A stretch of DNA of 64,000 nt, taken from positions 3,658,001-3,722,000 of the forward strand of contig NZ_JACCFK010000001.1 of assembly GCF_013410405.1 (NCBI RefSeq), given 5' to 3'. Below are positions 48,568 to 60,165 of the stretch, piece after piece. Positions within the stretch are counted from its first letter, which is position 1, and every line of letters begins with the position of its first letter. A program made the position numbers and the translations under genes. Under the pieces are notes generated by a model that saw nothing but the letters and a program-made list of their open reading frames with translations, did no database searches and was not told where the DNA came from. This stretch comes from Amycolatopsis endophytica. GTDB taxonomy: Bacteria > Actinomycetota > Actinomycetes > Mycobacteriales > Pseudonocardiaceae.

Positions 48568-48863
48568 CCGGCCTGGGCCGGCCGAAGCCCAGGATGGCGC
48601 TCCTGGGTTTCGCGCTGGCGACCGGGCTGCTGGCCGTCGTCGCGCTCGTCACCTACGAGGACTACCTCGGGTGGCGCCCGCCGGAGTACGCGAACGTCTT
48701 CATCGGCGTCACCTTCGCCGCACTCGTCACCGGCTGGCTCCTGAAACACACCACCTGGCGTTCCTTCGGCACCGGCCTGCTCGCGGCGAGCGTATTCGGG
48801 CTGGTCACGATCGCCGTGATCGGCACGATGATCGGCATCGGGATCGCCGAATCGTTCAACTGA
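48564..48863 (+). CDS. small membrane protein coupled to lgt
   Basis: 99 residues, GTG 48564 overlapping the lgt stop (GTGA). Three hydrophobic segments: MALLGFALATGLLAVVALV, YANVFIGVTFAALVTGWLL and GLLAASVFGLVTIAVIGTMI. Function unknown. Translational coupling suggests a link to lgt. Converges with the next gene by 8 bp. Confidence 0.65.
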   Translation: MTGLGRPKPRMALLGFALATGLLAVVALVTYEDYLGWRPPEYANVFIGVTFAALVTGWLLKHTTWRSFGTGLLAASVFGLVTIAVIGTMIGIGIAESFN

Positions 48864-49923
48864 CCAGCCCGCGGCCGGTGACCAGCGGCAGGTCCAGCGC
48901 CGTCAGCAGCCCGGGCGGTGCCGCCACCACCGCGGGGATCGCGTTCACCAGGCGCATCGCCGTGGCCTTGAGGCCAGCCGTGTTGTGGTCGCCGTCCGTG
49001 CCGACCAGCCGCAGGTCCATCGTGTAGTTCGGTTCGCCCGTCACCTGCACCCGGTAGCAGCCCCGGCCGGACGGCTGTGGCCAGTCCGGTCCCAGATCCG
49101 GGTGCAGCCGTGTCACGTGTTCCAGCACGCACACCGGGCGGCCGCCCCGCATGCCGCGCACCTCGAACCGCAGCGCGGCGGCCGTGCCCTCGCGGATCGT
49201 GCCGCTCGGGATCTCGAACGTCGAACGCGCGGGGAGCCGCTCGAAGCTTTCCTCCACCGAGTCCAGTTCGACGCCCAGCCCGGCCGCCAGCTGACGCACG
49301 ACGCTGCCCCACGCCAGCGACAGCACACCCGGCTGCAGCAGCATCGGCGTCTCGTCGAGTGAGCCGCCGAAACCCATGATGTCGAAGACGACCTTGCGGT
49401 TGTCGTAGGTCGAGTAGTCGAGGATCTCGAAGCAGCGCACCTCGTCGATCCGTTCACACACACCGGTCAGCACCAGCGGGAGCCAGTCGTTGGCGAAACC
49501 CGGGTCCACGCCGTTGACCCACAGCGACGCGCCACCCTCGGCGGCCGCGGCGCGCACCGGTCCGGACACCTCCCCGGGCACCACGCCGTCCGGGAACTGC
49601 AGGAAGACCGGGCTGCTGGACACGACGTCCACCCCCGCCCGCAGGATCCGCTGCAAGTCGGCCAGCGCTTCCCCCAACCGGTCGTCCGCCATCGCCGTGT
49701 ACACGACGCAGTCCGGTTTCAGGGCCAGCAACGCGTCGGCGTCGGTGGTCGCCTCGACGCCGAGCGACCGGCCCAGCCCGGCCAGCTCACCCGCGTCCTT
49801 CCCGGCCTTGTCCGGGTTCGACACCCAGACCCCGGCCAGTTCCAGCTCCGGATGCGCGTCGATGCCCGCGATGGCGTGCCGCCCCACGTTGCCGGTGCTC
49901 CACTGCACCACCCGGTACGTCAT
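48856..49923 (-). CDS. DapB-like NAD(P)-dependent amine dehydrogenase family protein
   Basis: 355 residues. Rossmann start [17 protein letters not shown], then VSNPDKAG and [13 protein letters not shown]. This belongs to the group related to dihydrodipicolinate reductase and 2,4-diaminopentanoate dehydrogenase, common in actinobacteria with unknown substrates. Its ATG overlaps the stop of the upstream SDR gene (ATGA), so the two form an operon and may act in one catabolic step series. Confidence 0.82.
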   Translation of the reverse strand: MTYRVVQWSTGNVGRHAIAGIDAHPELELAGVWVSNPDKAGKDAGELAGLGRSLGVEATTDADALLALKPDCVVYTAMADDRLGEALADLQRILRAGVDVVSSSPVFLQFPDGVVPGEVSGPVRAAAAEGGASLWVNGVDPGFANDWLPLVLTGVCERIDEVRCFEILDYSTYDNRKVVFDIMGFGGSLDETPMLLQPGVLSLAWGSVVRQLAAGLGVELDSVEESFERLPARSTFEIPSGTIREGTAAALRFEVRGMRGGRPVCVLEHVTRLHPDLGPDWPQPSGRGCYRVQVTGEPNYTMDLRLVGTDGDHNTAGLKATAMRLVNAIPAVVAAPPGLLTALDLPLVTGRGLVS

Positions 49924-50702
49924 AGGTCCGGCAGCCCGAGTTCGAGGTTGGGCGCCTGCAGTCCACCGTCCACTTCCAGCACCTTTCCCGTGACGAACGA
50001 ACCGGCGGGCGAGGCCAGGTAGACGATCGCCGCGGCGACGTCGGTGACCTCGCCGAGCCGGCGCAGCGGCGTGTCGCCCTCCATCTTGGCCTTGATCTCC
50101 GGGTTGTCCACCACGACTGCCAGCGCCGAGGTCGCCACCGACCCGACGGCGATCGCGTTGACCCGGATCCGCGGCGCGAGGTCGTAGGCGGCCAGGCGCG
50201 TGTAGTGCGCGAGCGCGGCCTTGGCGGTGCCGTAGGCGGCGAACCCGCGCCCCGCGACACGGCCCATGTTCGAGGAGATGTTCACGACCGCACCGCCGTC
50301 GGTCATCAGGGAGGCGGCCGCGCTGGTGAGGGCGTGGGCGGTCGAGACGTTGAACCGGAACGCCTCCTCCAGGAAGTCCGGGGTGGTCTCCAGCAGCGGG
50401 CGGGGATAGGTTCCGCCGACGTTGTTCACCACGATGTCGATGCGGCCGAACTCGCCGACCGCGGCCTGCGCGAGCGCGGCCGCGGCCGCCGGATCGCTGA
50501 GATCGGCGGGCACGACGTGCGCCCGCCTGCCGGTCGCGGCGACCCGTCCGGCGACGGTGTCGAGGTCGGATTTCGTGCGGGAGGAGATCACCACGTCCGC
50601 GCCGGCTTCGGCGAGCGCGACGGCTGCGCCCGCGCCGATCCCGCGCCCGGCGCCGGTGACGACGGCGACCCTGCCGTTCACCCGGAAACGCTCGAGGATC
50701 AT
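49920..50702 (-). CDS. SDR-family oxidoreductase
   Basis: 260 residues. Cofactor motif TGAGRGIG at about 16-23, NNVGG, catalytic Ser in NISSNMG, and YGTAK (Y-x3-K). The end [20 protein letters not shown] is FabG-like. R/K after the first strand (SSRTKSD) favours NADPH. Substrate unknown. TACAGT (50715-50710, minus) is 7 nt before ATG 50702, so the operon is probably leaderless. Confidence 0.92.
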   Translation of the reverse strand: MILERFRVNGRVAVVTGAGRGIGAGAAVALAEAGADVVISSRTKSDLDTVAGRVAATGRRAHVVPADLSDPAAAAALAQAAVGEFGRIDIVVNNVGGTYPRPLLETTPDFLEEAFRFNVSTAHALTSAAASLMTDGGAVVNISSNMGRVAGRGFAAYGTAKAALAHYTRLAAYDLAPRIRVNAIAVGSVATSALAVVVDNPEIKAKMEGDTPLRRLGEVTDVAAAIVYLASPAGSFVTGKVLEVDGGLQAPNLELGLPDL

Positions 50703-50722
50703 GCGCCCGACTGTAACAGGTT

Positions 50723-51499
50723 CTACTTCTTTCCGGGGCGGGTCGGAAGCACGGCCAGTTCCCCGCGCTCCGTCGTGCTCACCTCCGCCGTCGCGCCGTA
50801 GTAGCGGGCCAGCGCTGCGGCGGTGAGCACTTCGGCGGGCGGGCCGGTGGCGACCGCGTGGCCGCCGTCGAGCAGCAGGACCTGGTCGGCGTACTGCGCG
50901 GCGAACGTCAGGTCGTGCAGGGTCGACACCACCGTGATGCCGTCCTCGCGCCGCAACCGGTCGATCAGTTCCAGCAGTGCCTGCGCGTGCCCGAGGTCGA
51001 GGCCGGTGGTCGGCTCGTCGAGCAGCAGCAGGCTCGCCCGTTGCGCCAGCACGCGGGCCAGCACCGCGCGCTGCCGTTCGCCACCGGAGAGCATGTCCAT
51101 CCGGCGTCCGGCCAGCTCCGACAGGTCCAGGCGCGTCAGCACCTCTTCCACAATGGACAGATCGCGCCGGCTCTCCCGTGCCAGCAGGCCCAGATGGGGG
51201 GTCCGGCCGAGCAGCACGTAGTCCGTCACGGTCAGGCCCACCGGCAGCGAAGGGTCCTGCGGCGCGTACCCGACGATGCGCGAAAGGTCCTTTCGCGACA
51301 GACGTGACCGGCCGTCGACGAGCACTTCGCCCCCGGCGGGCAGGAGACCGGCCACCGTTTTGAGCACAGTGGACTTCCCGGCACCGTTCGGCCCGACGAT
51401 CGCCAGCCAGCCGCCGGCAGGCACCTCGGCCGAAACCCCGTGCACGACAGGACAATCGCCGTAGCCGGAGCGCAGCGCACGCAACGACAGCGCCGTCAT
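50723..51499 (-). CDS. btuD: vitamin B12 ABC importer, ATPase
   Basis: 258 residues. Walker [11 protein letters not shown]-loop YAPQDPSLP, signature LSGGERQR, Walker B LLLLDEP and the H-loop STLHDL. It belongs to the FecE/BtuD group. Its ATG overlaps the permease stop (ATGA). The cobalamin riboswitch upstream of the operon supports a B12 substrate over iron-siderophore. Confidence 0.88.
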   Translation of the reverse strand: MTALSLRALRSGYGDCPVVHGVSAEVPAGGWLAIVGPNGAGKSTVLKTVAGLLPAGGEVLVDGRSRLSRKDLSRIVGYAPQDPSLPVGLTVTDYVLLGRTPHLGLLARESRRDLSIVEEVLTRLDLSELAGRRMDMLSGGERQRAVLARVLAQRASLLLLDEPTTGLDLGHAQALLELIDRLRREDGITVVSTLHDLTFAAQYADQVLLLDGGHAVATGPPAEVLTAAALARYYGATAEVSTTERGELAVLPTRPGKK

Positions 51500-52527
51500 G
51501 ACACCCTCCGTCGCGACGAACGCAGGATCCACGCGAAGAACGGCGCCCCGGTGAACGCCGTGACCACCCCGAGCGGCAGTTCGCCGGGCATGATCGTGCG
51601 CGCCACCTGATCGGCCAGCACCAGGAACGCCGCGCCGCCGATCAGCGACAACGGGATGACCACGCGATGACTCGCGCCGGCGAGCATGCGCACGACGTGC
51701 GGCACCACGATCCCGACGAACCCGATCAGCCCGCTCACCGACACCGCCGCCGCGGTCGCCAGCGACGCCGCCGCCAGCACCACCAGCCGGATCCGGCCCG
51801 GCCGCAAGCCGAGCGACGCCGCCTCCGCGTCGCCGAGCGTGAGCACGTCCAGCAGTCGCGCGGACAGGCACAGCACCACCGCCGCGACCGCGACGTACGG
51901 CACCGCGATCGCGACCTCGCGCCAGCCACTGACGCTCAGCCCGCCCAGCATCCACGTGTAGACCTGCCGCAGCGTCTGGGTGTTGAGCTGCTGCGTGAAC
52001 GTCTGGATCGCGGTGAGGAAGGACGCGACCGCGACCCCGGCCAGCAGCAGCGTGCTCGTGCCCCCGCCGCCCGCCGAGCGCCCCACCAGCCAGCTCAGCC
52101 CGACCCCGCCGATCGCCCCGGCGAACGCGGCCAGCGGCAGCGGGCCCACCACCCAGCCGGTGACCGACGGGGCGAGCACGACGACGAGCGTGGCCGCCAT
52201 GCCCGCGCCCGCCGCGGCGCCCAGCAGGTACGGGTCGGCGAGCGGGTTGCGGAACACGCCCTGGAAGGTCGCCCCGGACACCGCGAGCGCCGCGCCGACC
52301 ACGGCCGCCAGCAGTACGCGCGGCACCCGCAGTTGCCACACGATCGCCGCCTCCCGGGCGGACAGCGGTGACTGCCCGCCGGTGACCTGGGCCCAGAACT
52401 CGGCGAGCACCCGCTGCCAGCCCAGATCGCTCGCGCCGGCGAGCACCGCGGAGACGAGGACGGCCACGAGCACCAGGATCCCGGTGACCAGGACCGGTGC
52501 CCGCAGCCGCGTCCGGGTGTCAGGCAC
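51496..52527 (-). CDS. btuC: vitamin B12 ABC importer, permease (FecCD family)
   Basis: 343 residues with about ten helices. [31 protein letters not shown] and [16 protein letters not shown] are the FecCD signatures. GTG 52527 overlaps the end of the binding-protein gene by 8 bp. I rejected longer in-frame starts because they would lie inside btuF. Confidence 0.88.
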   Translation of the reverse strand: MPDTRTRLRAPVLVTGILVLVAVLVSAVLAGASDLGWQRVLAEFWAQVTGGQSPLSAREAAIVWQLRVPRVLLAAVVGAALAVSGATFQGVFRNPLADPYLLGAAAGAGMAATLVVVLAPSVTGWVVGPLPLAAFAGAIGGVGLSWLVGRSAGGGGTSTLLLAGVAVASFLTAIQTFTQQLNTQTLRQVYTWMLGGLSVSGWREVAIAVPYVAVAAVVLCLSARLLDVLTLGDAEAASLGLRPGRIRLVVLAAASLATAAAVSVSGLIGFVGIVVPHVVRMLAGASHRVVIPLSLIGGAAFLVLADQVARTIMPGELPLGVVTAFTGAPFFAWILRSSRRRVS

Positions 52528-53443
52528 CGGCCTTGTCGATCGCGTCGGCGACCGTCCGGGCGAGATCGACGATGCGCGGGCTCCAGCGCGAGGCGATGTC
52601 ATCGTCCAGCGCGACCACCTGGTCGCGTTGAACCGCGGTCAAGGTGTTCCAGCCAGGGCGCGCGGCCACGGTCCGCGCGCTCTGGCCGCAGCACTTGCTG
52701 TCGGCCAGGAAGATCAGATCGGGGTCGGACTGCAGGACGCGTTCGGCCGACAGCTGCGGGTAGCCGCCGGAGGCGTCCGGATCGGTGCCGTCGGCGATGT
52801 TGGTCAGCCCGAACCGCGACAGCACCTGTCCGACGAACGTCGCCGACGTCACGCTGTAGTACGTCTGGTCCAGCTCCCAGTAGTAGGACAGTGACCGCTT
52901 CGGGGTGTCCGCGACGATCTTGTCGATGTCGTCCTTCGCCTGGCGCGCCAGGCTTTCGCCCTCGGCCTGGTGCCCGGTCGCCTTGCCCAGCGCGACGAAC
53001 TGCGCGTAGGCGTCGTCGAGCGTCTTGGCGTCGGGCATCTGCAGCGTCTTCGTGCCGGTCTTCGCCAGCGCGTCCGCCAGTCCGGTGGTGTCGGCGTAGA
53101 CGATGACGAGATCGGGCTGGTACGCGGCGATCGCCTCGGGGTCCGGGCTCAGGCCGGACAACGCGGTTCTCGGTGCCTGCTCGGGATAGGTGGACGCCGA
53201 GTCGACGGCGACGACCTGCGGGCCCGCGCCGAGGGCGAACAGTGTCTCGGTGGCCGACGGGGACAGCGAGACGATCCGCCGCGGCTGGGCGTCGACTGTG
53301 ACCGCGGGTGCGCCGGGAGCGGAGACGGTGACGGGGAACGTGCCCGGAGTTTCGGGCGGTGACGCGGAGTCCTCGGACGGGCGCGTGGCACAGCCGGTCA
53401 GGACGAGAAGCACCGCCAGGAACGGTGCGAAACGACGGAACAC
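52520..53443 (-). CDS. btuF: vitamin B12 binding lipoprotein
   Basis: 307 residues. Signal peptide with lipobox LTGC, lipidated at C18, so it is a substrate for Lgt. Helical-backbone binding protein: PRRIVSLSPSATETLFALGAG, YQPDLVIVY and a C-terminal LARTVADAI. GTG 53443 follows a 100-nt hairpin-rich expression platform below the cobalamin riboswitch. Anchored outside, feeding BtuCD. Confidence 0.88.
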   Translation of the reverse strand: MFRRFAPFLAVLLVLTGCATRPSEDSASPPETPGTFPVTVSAPGAPAVTVDAQPRRIVSLSPSATETLFALGAGPQVVAVDSASTYPEQAPRTALSGLSPDPEAIAAYQPDLVIVYADTTGLADALAKTGTKTLQMPDAKTLDDAYAQFVALGKATGHQAEGESLARQAKDDIDKIVADTPKRSLSYYWELDQTYYSVTSATFVGQVLSRFGLTNIADGTDPDASGGYPQLSAERVLQSDPDLIFLADSKCCGQSARTVAARPGWNTLTAVQRDQVVALDDDIASRWSPRIVDLARTVADAIDKAGA

Positions 53444-53975
53444 AGGAAAACCTCGGGTTTCCGTCCGGCGTCACGGGGCCCCGTCCCGCACCCAGGCGTA
53501 ACGGACGCCGCACCCCTGAGCCGGGGGCAAAGGCGTCGGCGCGGCGACGGTCGACCTGGCTCGACCGGGTGTGCACGGAGCGCACCCGGGTCATCACAGT
53601 TGCGGCACAGCACCGGGTTCCCACCGGTTTCGCCACCGTCACGCCACTGGCCGGCAAGCCGCTGACCAGCGTGAGGAACGCTACCACCGGCGAATCTGGT
53701 CTTCTCCCGCCGTGTTCACGTAACCTTGATGGGATCGCGCGCCGACTCGGCCCGCGTAGACTCGGCACAGCGCGCCGAACGCAGCCCATCAAGAACGATG
53801 TCGTTCCTCGCAGCCAGATCGTTACCGATCGGATGAGAAAATCCACACTCCGAGAGGGTGCTGTCATGTTTCCTGGGTGTTAAGGTCGCGCTAATCCAAG
53901 GGCCATCGTCGTCCCTGCCGCAGTACCGGGGGAACTTTCCGAACTGAGCAAAGAGACGACGAAGGAGGTCCCCGC
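53444..53975. other. 532-nt region between btuF and gltB
   Basis: The left part holds the cobalamin riboswitch and expression platform of btuFCD on the minus strand. The right part is the gltB leader on the plus strand, with TAAGGT near 53881 as a possible -10, the palindrome GATCG-TTAC-CGATC (53817-53830), and a strong GGAGG. No gene is seen. Confidence 0.7.
53545..53695 (-). ncRNA. cobalamin (B12) riboswitch
   Basis: On the minus strand: GAAACCGGTGGGAACCCGG, then CTGTGCCGCAACTGTGA, whose CCGCAACTGTG (53605-53595) is the core B12-box sequence. Downstream GAGCCAGGTCGACC (about 53564-53551) is the 3' conserved arm. It ends about 100 nt before btuF GTG. Expected to shut off btuFCD when adenosylcobalamin is plentiful. 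Exact edges are approximate. Confidence 0.85.
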
Positions 53976-56900
53976 ATGATCTTCTCCGCCAACCCGGGCA
54001 AGCAGGGCCTGTACGACCCTGCTCAGGAGCAGGACTCCTGCGGTGTGGCGATGGTGGCCGACATCCAGGGCCGCCGCACCCACGCCATCGTGACGGACGG
54101 GCTGACGGCGCTGATCAACCTGGACCACCGGGGCGCCGCGGGCGCCGAACCGACCTCCGGCGACGGCGCCGGGATCCTCGTGCAGCTGCCCGACCGGCTG
54201 CTCCGCGAGGAGGCCGGTTTCGAGCTGCCCGAACCCGACGCGCGGGGCCACCACCGCTATGCCGCCGGCATCGCGTTCCTGCCCGCCGAAGAAGAGGCGC
54301 GCGGCAAGGCCGTCGCCCTGATCGAGCGCCTCGCCGACGAGGAAAGCCTCGAAGTGCTGGGCTGGCGCGAGGTCCCGGTCGACGCGGACGCGGCGGACAT
54401 CGGCCCCACCGCACGTTCGGTCATGCCGCACTTCGCGATGCTCTTCGTGGCGGGCAAACCCGACGCCGAGGGCGTCCGCCCGTCCGGTGTGGAACTGGAC
54501 CGGCTCACCTTCTGCCTGCGCAAGCGCAGCGAGCACGACACGGTGGTCGCCGAATGCGGCACGTACTTCCCGTCGCTGTCCTCGCGCACCATGGTCTACA
54601 AGGGAATGCTCACGCCCGAGCAGCTCCCGGCGTTCTTCGGCGACCTCCGCGACACGCGGATGACCAGTGCGATCGCGTTGGTGCACAGCCGGTTTTCCAC
54701 CAACACGTTCCCGTCGTGGCCGCTGGCGCACCCGTTCCGGTTCGTCGCGCACAACGGTGAGATCAACACGATCCGCGGCAACCGCAACCGCATGCGGGCC
54801 CGCGAGGCGCTGCTCGACTCGGGTGTCATCCCCGGGGACCTGACCCGCCTGTACCCGGTGTGCTCGCCGGACGCGTCGGACTCGGCGTCCTTCGACGAGG
54901 TGCTGGAGCTGCTGCACCTGGGCGGCCGTAGCCTGCCGCACGCCGTGCTGATGATGATCCCGGAGGCGTGGGAGAACCACGCCACCATGGACGACCGGCG
55001 GCGCGCGTTCTACCAGTTCCACGCGAGCCTCATGGAGCCGTGGGACGGCCCGGCGTGCGTCACCTTCACCGACGGCACGCTCGTCGGCGCGGTGCTGGAC
55101 CGCAACGGCCTGCGCCCGTGCCGGTGGTGGCGTACCGCCGACGACCGCGTCGTGCTGGCCAGCGAGGCCGGTGTGCTGGACGTGCCGCCGGACCAGGTCG
55201 TGGCCAAGGGCCGCCTCAAGCCGGGCCGCATGTTCCTCGTGGACACCGAAGGCGGCCGCATCGTCGCCGACAACGAGGTCAAGGCGCACCTGGCCGCGCA
55301 GCACCCGTACGAGGAGTGGCTGCACGCCGGACTGCTGCAGCTGGCCGACCTGACCGACCGCGACCACGTGACGCAGAGTCATGACTCGGTGCTGCGCCGT
55401 CAGCTGGCCTTCGGCTACAGCGAGGAGGAGCTCAAGATCCTGCTGGCGCCGATGGCGGAGAAGGGCGCCGAGCCGCTCGGCTCGATGGGCACCGACACGC
55501 CGCCGGCGCCGCTGTCCAAGCGCTCGCGCCAGCTCTACGACTACTTCAAGCAGAACTTCGCGCAGGTGACCAACCCGCCGCTGGACGCGATCCGCGAAGA
55601 GCTGGTCACGTCGATGAGCCGGATCATGGGCCCGGAGCGCAACCTGCTCGACCCCGGTCCGGCGTCCTGCCGCCACATCCAGCTGCCGTACCCGGTCATC
55701 GACAACGACGAGCTGGCCAAGCTCATCCACATCAACGACGACGGCGATCTGCCCGGCTTCGCCTGCACCGTCCTGTCCGGACTGTTCGAAGTGGACGGCG
55801 GCGGCAAGGCGCTGGCGGAGGCGGTCGAGCGGGTGCGCCGCGAGGCGTCCGAGGCGATCGCGGCCGGCGCCCGCACGCTCGTGCTGTCCGACCGGGACTC
55901 CGACCACAAGATGGCGCCGATCCCGTCGCTGCTGCTGGTCTCCGCGGTGCACCACCACCTGGTGCGCACCAAGGAGCGGCTGCGCGTCGCGCTCGTCGTG
56001 GAGACCGGCGACGCCCGCGAGGTGCACCACATCGCGCTGCTGCTCGGCTACGGCGCGGCGGCGGTGAACCCGTACCTGGCCTTCGAAACGATCGAGGACA
56101 TGATCGGCCAGGGCGCGATCTCCGGGATCGAGCCGCGCGAGGCCGTGCGCAACTACGTCGGCGCGCTCGTCAAGGGCGTCCTCAAGATCATGTCGAAGAT
56201 GGGCATCTCGACCGTCGGCGCCTACACCGCGGCGCAGGTGTTCGAATCCTTCGGGCTGTCGCAGGAACTGCTCGACGAGTACTTCACCGGCACGGTGTCC
56301 AAGCTCGGCGGCGTCGGCCTCGACGTGCTCGCCGAGGAGGTCGCCGTCCGGCACCGCCGCGCGTACCCGGACAACCCGACCGACCGGGTGCACCGCCGCC
56401 TGGACTCCGGTGGCGAGTACGCCTACCGCCGCGAGGGCGAGCTGCACCTGTTCACGCCGGAGACGGTGTTCCTGTTGCAGCACGCGGGCAAGACGCGCCG
56501 CGACGAGGTCTACCGCCGCTACTCCGACGAGGTGCAGCGCCTGTCCCGCGAGGGTGGCGCGCTGCGCGGACTGTTCAAGTTCCGTGCAAAGGCGTCCCGA
56601 GCTGTGCCCATTGAAGAGGTCGAGTCGATCGAGTCGATCTGCAAGCGGTTCAACACCGGTGCCATGTCCTACGGCTCGATCTCCGCCGAGGCGCACCAGA
56701 CGCTGGCGATCGCGATGAACCGCATCGGCGGCCGCTCCAACACCGGTGAGGGCGGCGAGGACCCGGAGCGGCTCTACGACCCCGAGCGCCGCAGCGCGAT
56801 CAAGCAGGTCGCGAGTGGACGGTTCGGCGTGACGAGCGAGTACCTGGTCAACGCCGACGACATCCAGATCAAGATGGCGCAGGGCGCGAAGCCCGGCGAG

Positions 56901-58550
56901 GGCGGTCAGCTGCCGCCGAACAAGGTGTACCCGTGGATCGCGCGCACCCGGCACTCCACGCCGGGCGTCGGCCTGATTTCCCCGCCGCCGCACCACGACA
57001 TCTACTCGATCGAGGATCTGGCGCAGCTCATCCACGACCTGAAAAACGCCAACGAGCAGGCTCGTGTCCACGTCAAGCTGGTCAGCTCCCTCGGCGTCGG
57101 CACGGTCGCGGCGGGGGTGTCCAAGGCGCATGCGGACGTCGTGCTGATCTCCGGTCACGACGGCGGCACCGGGGCCTCGCCGCTGAACTCGCTCAAGCAC
57201 GCGGGAACGCCGTGGGAGATCGGCCTGGCCGAGACCCAGCAGACACTGATGCTCAACGGGTTGCGCGACCGCATCACCGTGCAGGTCGACGGCGCGATGA
57301 AGACCGGGCGGGACGTCGTGGTCGCGGCGCTGCTCGGCGCCGAGGAGTACGGCTTCGCCACCGCGCCGCTGATCGTGGCGGGTTGCATCATGATGCGCGT
57401 GTGCCACCTGGACACGTGTCCGGTCGGCGTCGCCACCCAGAGCCCGGAGCTGCGCAAACGCTACACCGGGCAGGCCGAGCACGTGGTGAACTACTTCCGG
57501 TTCGTCGCGCAGGAGGTCCGGGAACTGCTGGCGGAACTGGGTTTCCGCACCCTGGACGAGGCGATCGGCCGCGCCGACATGCTCGACACCGACGACGCGG
57601 TCGAACACTGGAAGGCCAGCGGCCTGGACCTGTCGCCGATCTTCCAAATGGCGACGGATACTCCCTACGGCGGCGCGCGGCGCAAGATCCGCGAGCAGGA
57701 CCACGGCCTCGAGCACGCCCTGGACCGCACGCTCATCCAGCTGTCCGAGGCGGCGCTGGAGGACGCCCACCCGGTTCGGCTGGAGCTGCCGGTGCGCAAC
57801 GTGAACCGCACCGTCGGCACGCTGCTGGGCTCGGAGATCACCCGCCGCTACGGCGGCGAGGGCCTGCCCGACGGGACCATCCACATCCGGCTCGTGGGCT
57901 CGGCGGGACAGTCGCTGGGCGCGTTCCTGCCGCGCGGCGTCACGCTGGAGATGGTCGGCGACGCCAACGACTACGTCGGCAAGGGCCTGTCCGGCGGACG
58001 GATCGTCGTGCGCCCGCATCCGGACGCGACGTTCGCCGCCGAACGTCAGGTCATCGCGGGCAACACGCTGGCCTACGGCGCCACCGCGGGGGAGATGTTC
58101 CTGCGCGGGCACGTCGGCGAGCGTTTCTGCGTACGCAACTCGGGCGCCACCGTCGTCGCCGAGGGCGTGGGCGACCACGCCTTCGAATACATGACCGGTG
58201 GCCGCGCGGTGGTGCTCGGACCGACCGGCCGCAACCTCGCCGCCGGCATGTCCGGCGGTATCGGCTACGTCCTCGACCTCGACCGGGGCAGTGTCAACCG
58301 CGACATGGTCGACCTGCTCGCGCTCGAACCCGAGGATCTGAACTGGTTGAAGGACATCGTGACCCGACACCACGAGCTCACCCGCTCCGCGGTCGCCGCG
58401 TCGCTGCTCGGCGACTGGCCGCGCCGCTCGGCGAGCTTCACCAAGGTCATGCCGCGCGACTACAAGCGTGTGCTGGAGGCGACCAGGGCCGCCAAGGCGG
58501 CGGGCCGGGACGTCGACGAGGCGATCATGGAGGTGGCGTCTCGTGGCTGA
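53976..58550 (+). CDS. gltB: glutamate synthase (NADPH/ferredoxin-type), large subunit
   Basis: 1524 residues, normal length. The N-terminal glutaminase domain (class II) is expected to be unmasked by removing 21 residues so that C22 (QDSCGVAM) becomes the catalytic N-terminus. The central and FMN-binding barrel domains follow, with the [3Fe-4S] cysteines in [16 protein letters not shown] and the C-terminal beta-helix of GG-x-VV repeats. It makes two glutamates from glutamine and 2-oxoglutarate. GAAGGAGG precedes ATG 53976. Overlaps gltD by 8 bp. Confidence 0.97.
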   Translation: MIFSANPGKQGLYDPAQEQDSCGVAMVADIQGRRTHAIVTDGLTALINLDHRGAAGAEPTSGDGAGILVQLPDRLLREEAGFELPEPDARGHHRYAAGIAFLPAEEEARGKAVALIERLADEESLEVLGWREVPVDADAADIGPTARSVMPHFAMLFVAGKPDAEGVRPSGVELDRLTFCLRKRSEHDTVVAECGTYFPSLSSRTMVYKGMLTPEQLPAFFGDLRDTRMTSAIALVHSRFSTNTFPSWPLAHPFRFVAHNGEINTIRGNRNRMRAREALLDSGVIPGDLTRLYPVCSPDASDSASFDEVLELLHLGGRSLPHAVLMMIPEAWENHATMDDRRRAFYQFHASLMEPWDGPACVTFTDGTLVGAVLDRNGLRPCRWWRTADDRVVLASEAGVLDVPPDQVVAKGRLKPGRMFLVDTEGGRIVADNEVKAHLAAQHPYEEWLHAGLLQLADLTDRDHVTQSHDSVLRRQLAFGYSEEELKILLAPMAEKGAEPLGSMGTDTPPAPLSKRSRQLYDYFKQNFAQVTNPPLDAIREELVTSMSRIMGPERNLLDPGPASCRHIQLPYPVIDNDELAKLIHINDDGDLPGFACTVLSGLFEVDGGGKALAEAVERVRREASEAIAAGARTLVLSDRDSDHKMAPIPSLLLVSAVHHHLVRTKERLRVALVVETGDAREVHHIALLLGYGAAAVNPYLAFETIEDMIGQGAISGIEPREAVRNYVGALVKGVLKIMSKMGISTVGAYTAAQVFESFGLSQELLDEYFTGTVSKLGGVGLDVLAEEVAVRHRRAYPDNPTDRVHRRLDSGGEYAYRREGELHLFTPETVFLLQHAGKTRRDEVYRRYSDEVQRLSREGGALRGLFKFRAKASRAVPIEEVESIESICKRFNTGAMSYGSISAEAHQTLAIAMNRIGGRSNTGEGGEDPERLYDPERRSAIKQVASGRFGVTSEYLVNADDIQIKMAQGAKPGEGGQLPPNKVYPWIARTRHSTPGVGLISPPPHHDIYSIEDLAQLIHDLKNANEQARVHVKLVSSLGVGTVAAGVSKAHADVVLISGHDGGTGASPLNSLKHAGTPWEIGLAETQQTLMLNGLRDRITVQVDGAMKTGRDVVVAALLGAEEYGFATAPLIVAGCIMMRVCHLDTCPVGVATQSPELRKRYTGQAEHVVNYFRFVAQEVRELLAELGFRTLDEAIGRADMLDTDDAVEHWKASGLDLSPIFQMATDTPYGGARRKIREQDHGLEHALDRTLIQLSEAALEDAHPVRLELPVRNVNRTVGTLLGSEITRRYGGEGLPDGTIHIRLVGSAGQSLGAFLPRGVTLEMVGDANDYVGKGLSGGRIVVRPHPDATFAAERQVIAGNTLAYGATAGEMFLRGHVGERFCVRNSGATVVAEGVGDHAFEYMTGGRAVVLGPTGRNLAAGMSGGIGYVLDLDRGSVNRDMVDLLALEPEDLNWLKDIVTRHHELTRSAVAASLLGDWPRRSASFTKVMPRDYKRVLEATRAAKAAGRDVDEAIMEVASRG

Positions 58551-60051
58551 CCCCAAGGGCTTCCTCAAGTACGAGCGGGTCGAGCCGTCCAAGCGCCCGC
58601 TGGCCGACCGCGCCGAGGACTGGCGCGAGGTCTATGCCGACATCGAGGCGGCCGAGCGCGACCAGCAGGTCCGCACCCAGGCCACCCGGTGCATGGACTG
58701 CGGCATCCCGTTCTGCCACTCGGCGGGTTCCGGCTGCCCGCTGGGCAACCTGATCCCGGAGTGGAACGACCTGGTGCGCCGCGGCGACTGGGCCGCGGCG
58801 AGCGACCGGCTGCACGCGACCAACAACTTCCCCGAGTTCACCGGGAAGCTCTGCCCGGCGCCGTGCGAGGCGGGCTGCACGCTGTCCATCTCGCCGCTGT
58901 CCGGCGGGCCGGTCGCGATCAAGCGCGTCGAGGCCACGATCGCGGAGAAGTCCTGGGAGCTGGGCCTGGCCCAGCCGCAGGTCGCCGAGGTCGCCTCGGG
59001 GCAGCGGGTCGCCGTGGTCGGGTCCGGTCCGGCCGGGCTCGCCGCCGCGCAGCAGCTCACCCGCGCCGGCCACGACGTCACCATCTTCGAGCGGGACGAC
59101 CGGCTCGGCGGGCTGCTCCGCTACGGCATCCCCGAGTTCAAGATGGAGAAGAAGCACCTCGACCAGCGCCTGGCGCAATTGAAGAAGGAAGGCACTCAGT
59201 TCGTCACGGGCTGCGAGGTCGGCGTCGACATCACGGTCGAGGAGCTGCGGGCGCGCTACGACGCGGTCGTGCTCGCCGTCGGCGCGCTGCGTGGTCGCGA
59301 CGACACCACCACGCCGGGCCGCGAGCTCGACGGCATCCACCTGGCGATGGAGCACCTGGTGCCGGCCAACAAGCAGTGCGAGGGCGACGGGCCGTCGCCG
59401 GTGCACGCGCGGGGCAAGCACGTCGTGATCATCGGCGGCGGCGACACCGGCGCCGACTCCTACGGCACCGCGGTCCGCCAGGGCGCGGCGTCGGTCACCC
59501 AGCTGGACCAGTACCCGATGCCGCCGACCACGCGTGACGACGAGCGTTCGCCGTGGCCGACGTGGCCGTACGTGCTGCGCACCTACCCGGCGCACGAGGA
59601 GGGCGGCGAGCGGAAGTTCGGCGTCGCCGTGCGGCGGTTCGTGGGCGACGAGAACGGGCGCGTGCGGGCGATCGAGCTGCAGCAGGTCAAGGTCACCAAG
59701 GACCCGGAGACCGGGCGCCGCGAGGTTGTCCCGCTGACCGGCGAGGTCGAGGAGATCCCGGCCGATCTGGTGCTGTTCGCGATCGGGTTCGAGGGCGTGG
59801 AGCACATGCGGCTGCTCGACGACCTGGGCATCTCGCTGACCCGCCGCGGCACCATCTCGTGTGGCGCCGACTGGCAGACCGAGGCGCCGGGCGTCTTCGT
59901 CTGCGGCGACGCGCACCGGGGCGCCTCGCTCGTGGTGTGGGCGATCGCGGAGGGCCGCTCGGTGGCCAACGCGGTCGACGCCTACCTGACCGGCGCCTCC
60001 GACCTTCCCGCGCCCGTTCACCCCACCGCGTTGCCGCTCGCCGTCGTCTGA
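58543..60051 (+). CDS. gltD: glutamate synthase, small subunit
   Basis: 502 residues. The N-terminal cluster domain has [22 protein letters not shown] and CPAPCEAGC, ligands of two [4Fe-4S] clusters. FAD site [15 protein letters not shown], then the NADPH site [13 protein letters not shown]. It passes electrons from NADPH to GltB. GTG 58543 lies in the gltB end, with GGAGG upstream inside gltB. Confidence 0.97.
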   Translation: MADPKGFLKYERVEPSKRPLADRAEDWREVYADIEAAERDQQVRTQATRCMDCGIPFCHSAGSGCPLGNLIPEWNDLVRRGDWAAASDRLHATNNFPEFTGKLCPAPCEAGCTLSISPLSGGPVAIKRVEATIAEKSWELGLAQPQVAEVASGQRVAVVGSGPAGLAAAQQLTRAGHDVTIFERDDRLGGLLRYGIPEFKMEKKHLDQRLAQLKKEGTQFVTGCEVGVDITVEELRARYDAVVLAVGALRGRDDTTTPGRELDGIHLAMEHLVPANKQCEGDGPSPVHARGKHVVIIGGGDTGADSYGTAVRQGAASVTQLDQYPMPPTTRDDERSPWPTWPYVLRTYPAHEEGGERKFGVAVRRFVGDENGRVRAIELQQVKVTKDPETGRREVVPLTGEVEEIPADLVLFAIGFEGVEHMRLLDDLGISLTRRGTISCGADWQTEAPGVFVCGDAHRGASLVVWAIAEGRSVANAVDAYLTGASDLPAPVHPTALPLAVV

Positions 60052-60063
60052 TCACCCGTCCGT

Positions 60064-60102
60064 ATCGGCCGTTCGGGCTCACCCCGGGTCCGAACGGCCG
60101 AT
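60064..60102. terminator. gltBD terminator
   Basis: ATCGGCCGTTCGG (60064-60076) pairs perfectly with CCGAACGGCCGAT (60090-60102), followed by TGTT. It lies 13 nt after the gltD stop. Confidence 0.88.
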
Positions 60103-60165
60103 TGTTCACCCAGTCGTGGCCGCCTTACTTTCAGTGGGGCAACGACTACGGACGGGGTGGGCGTC

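Noticed and set aside
53880-58592. Open reading frame of about 1570 codons antisense to gltB
   Set aside because: It mirrors the codon phase of gltB in a high-GC genome. Its translation is Arg/Val/His-rich low complexity with no domain, while gltB is certain.
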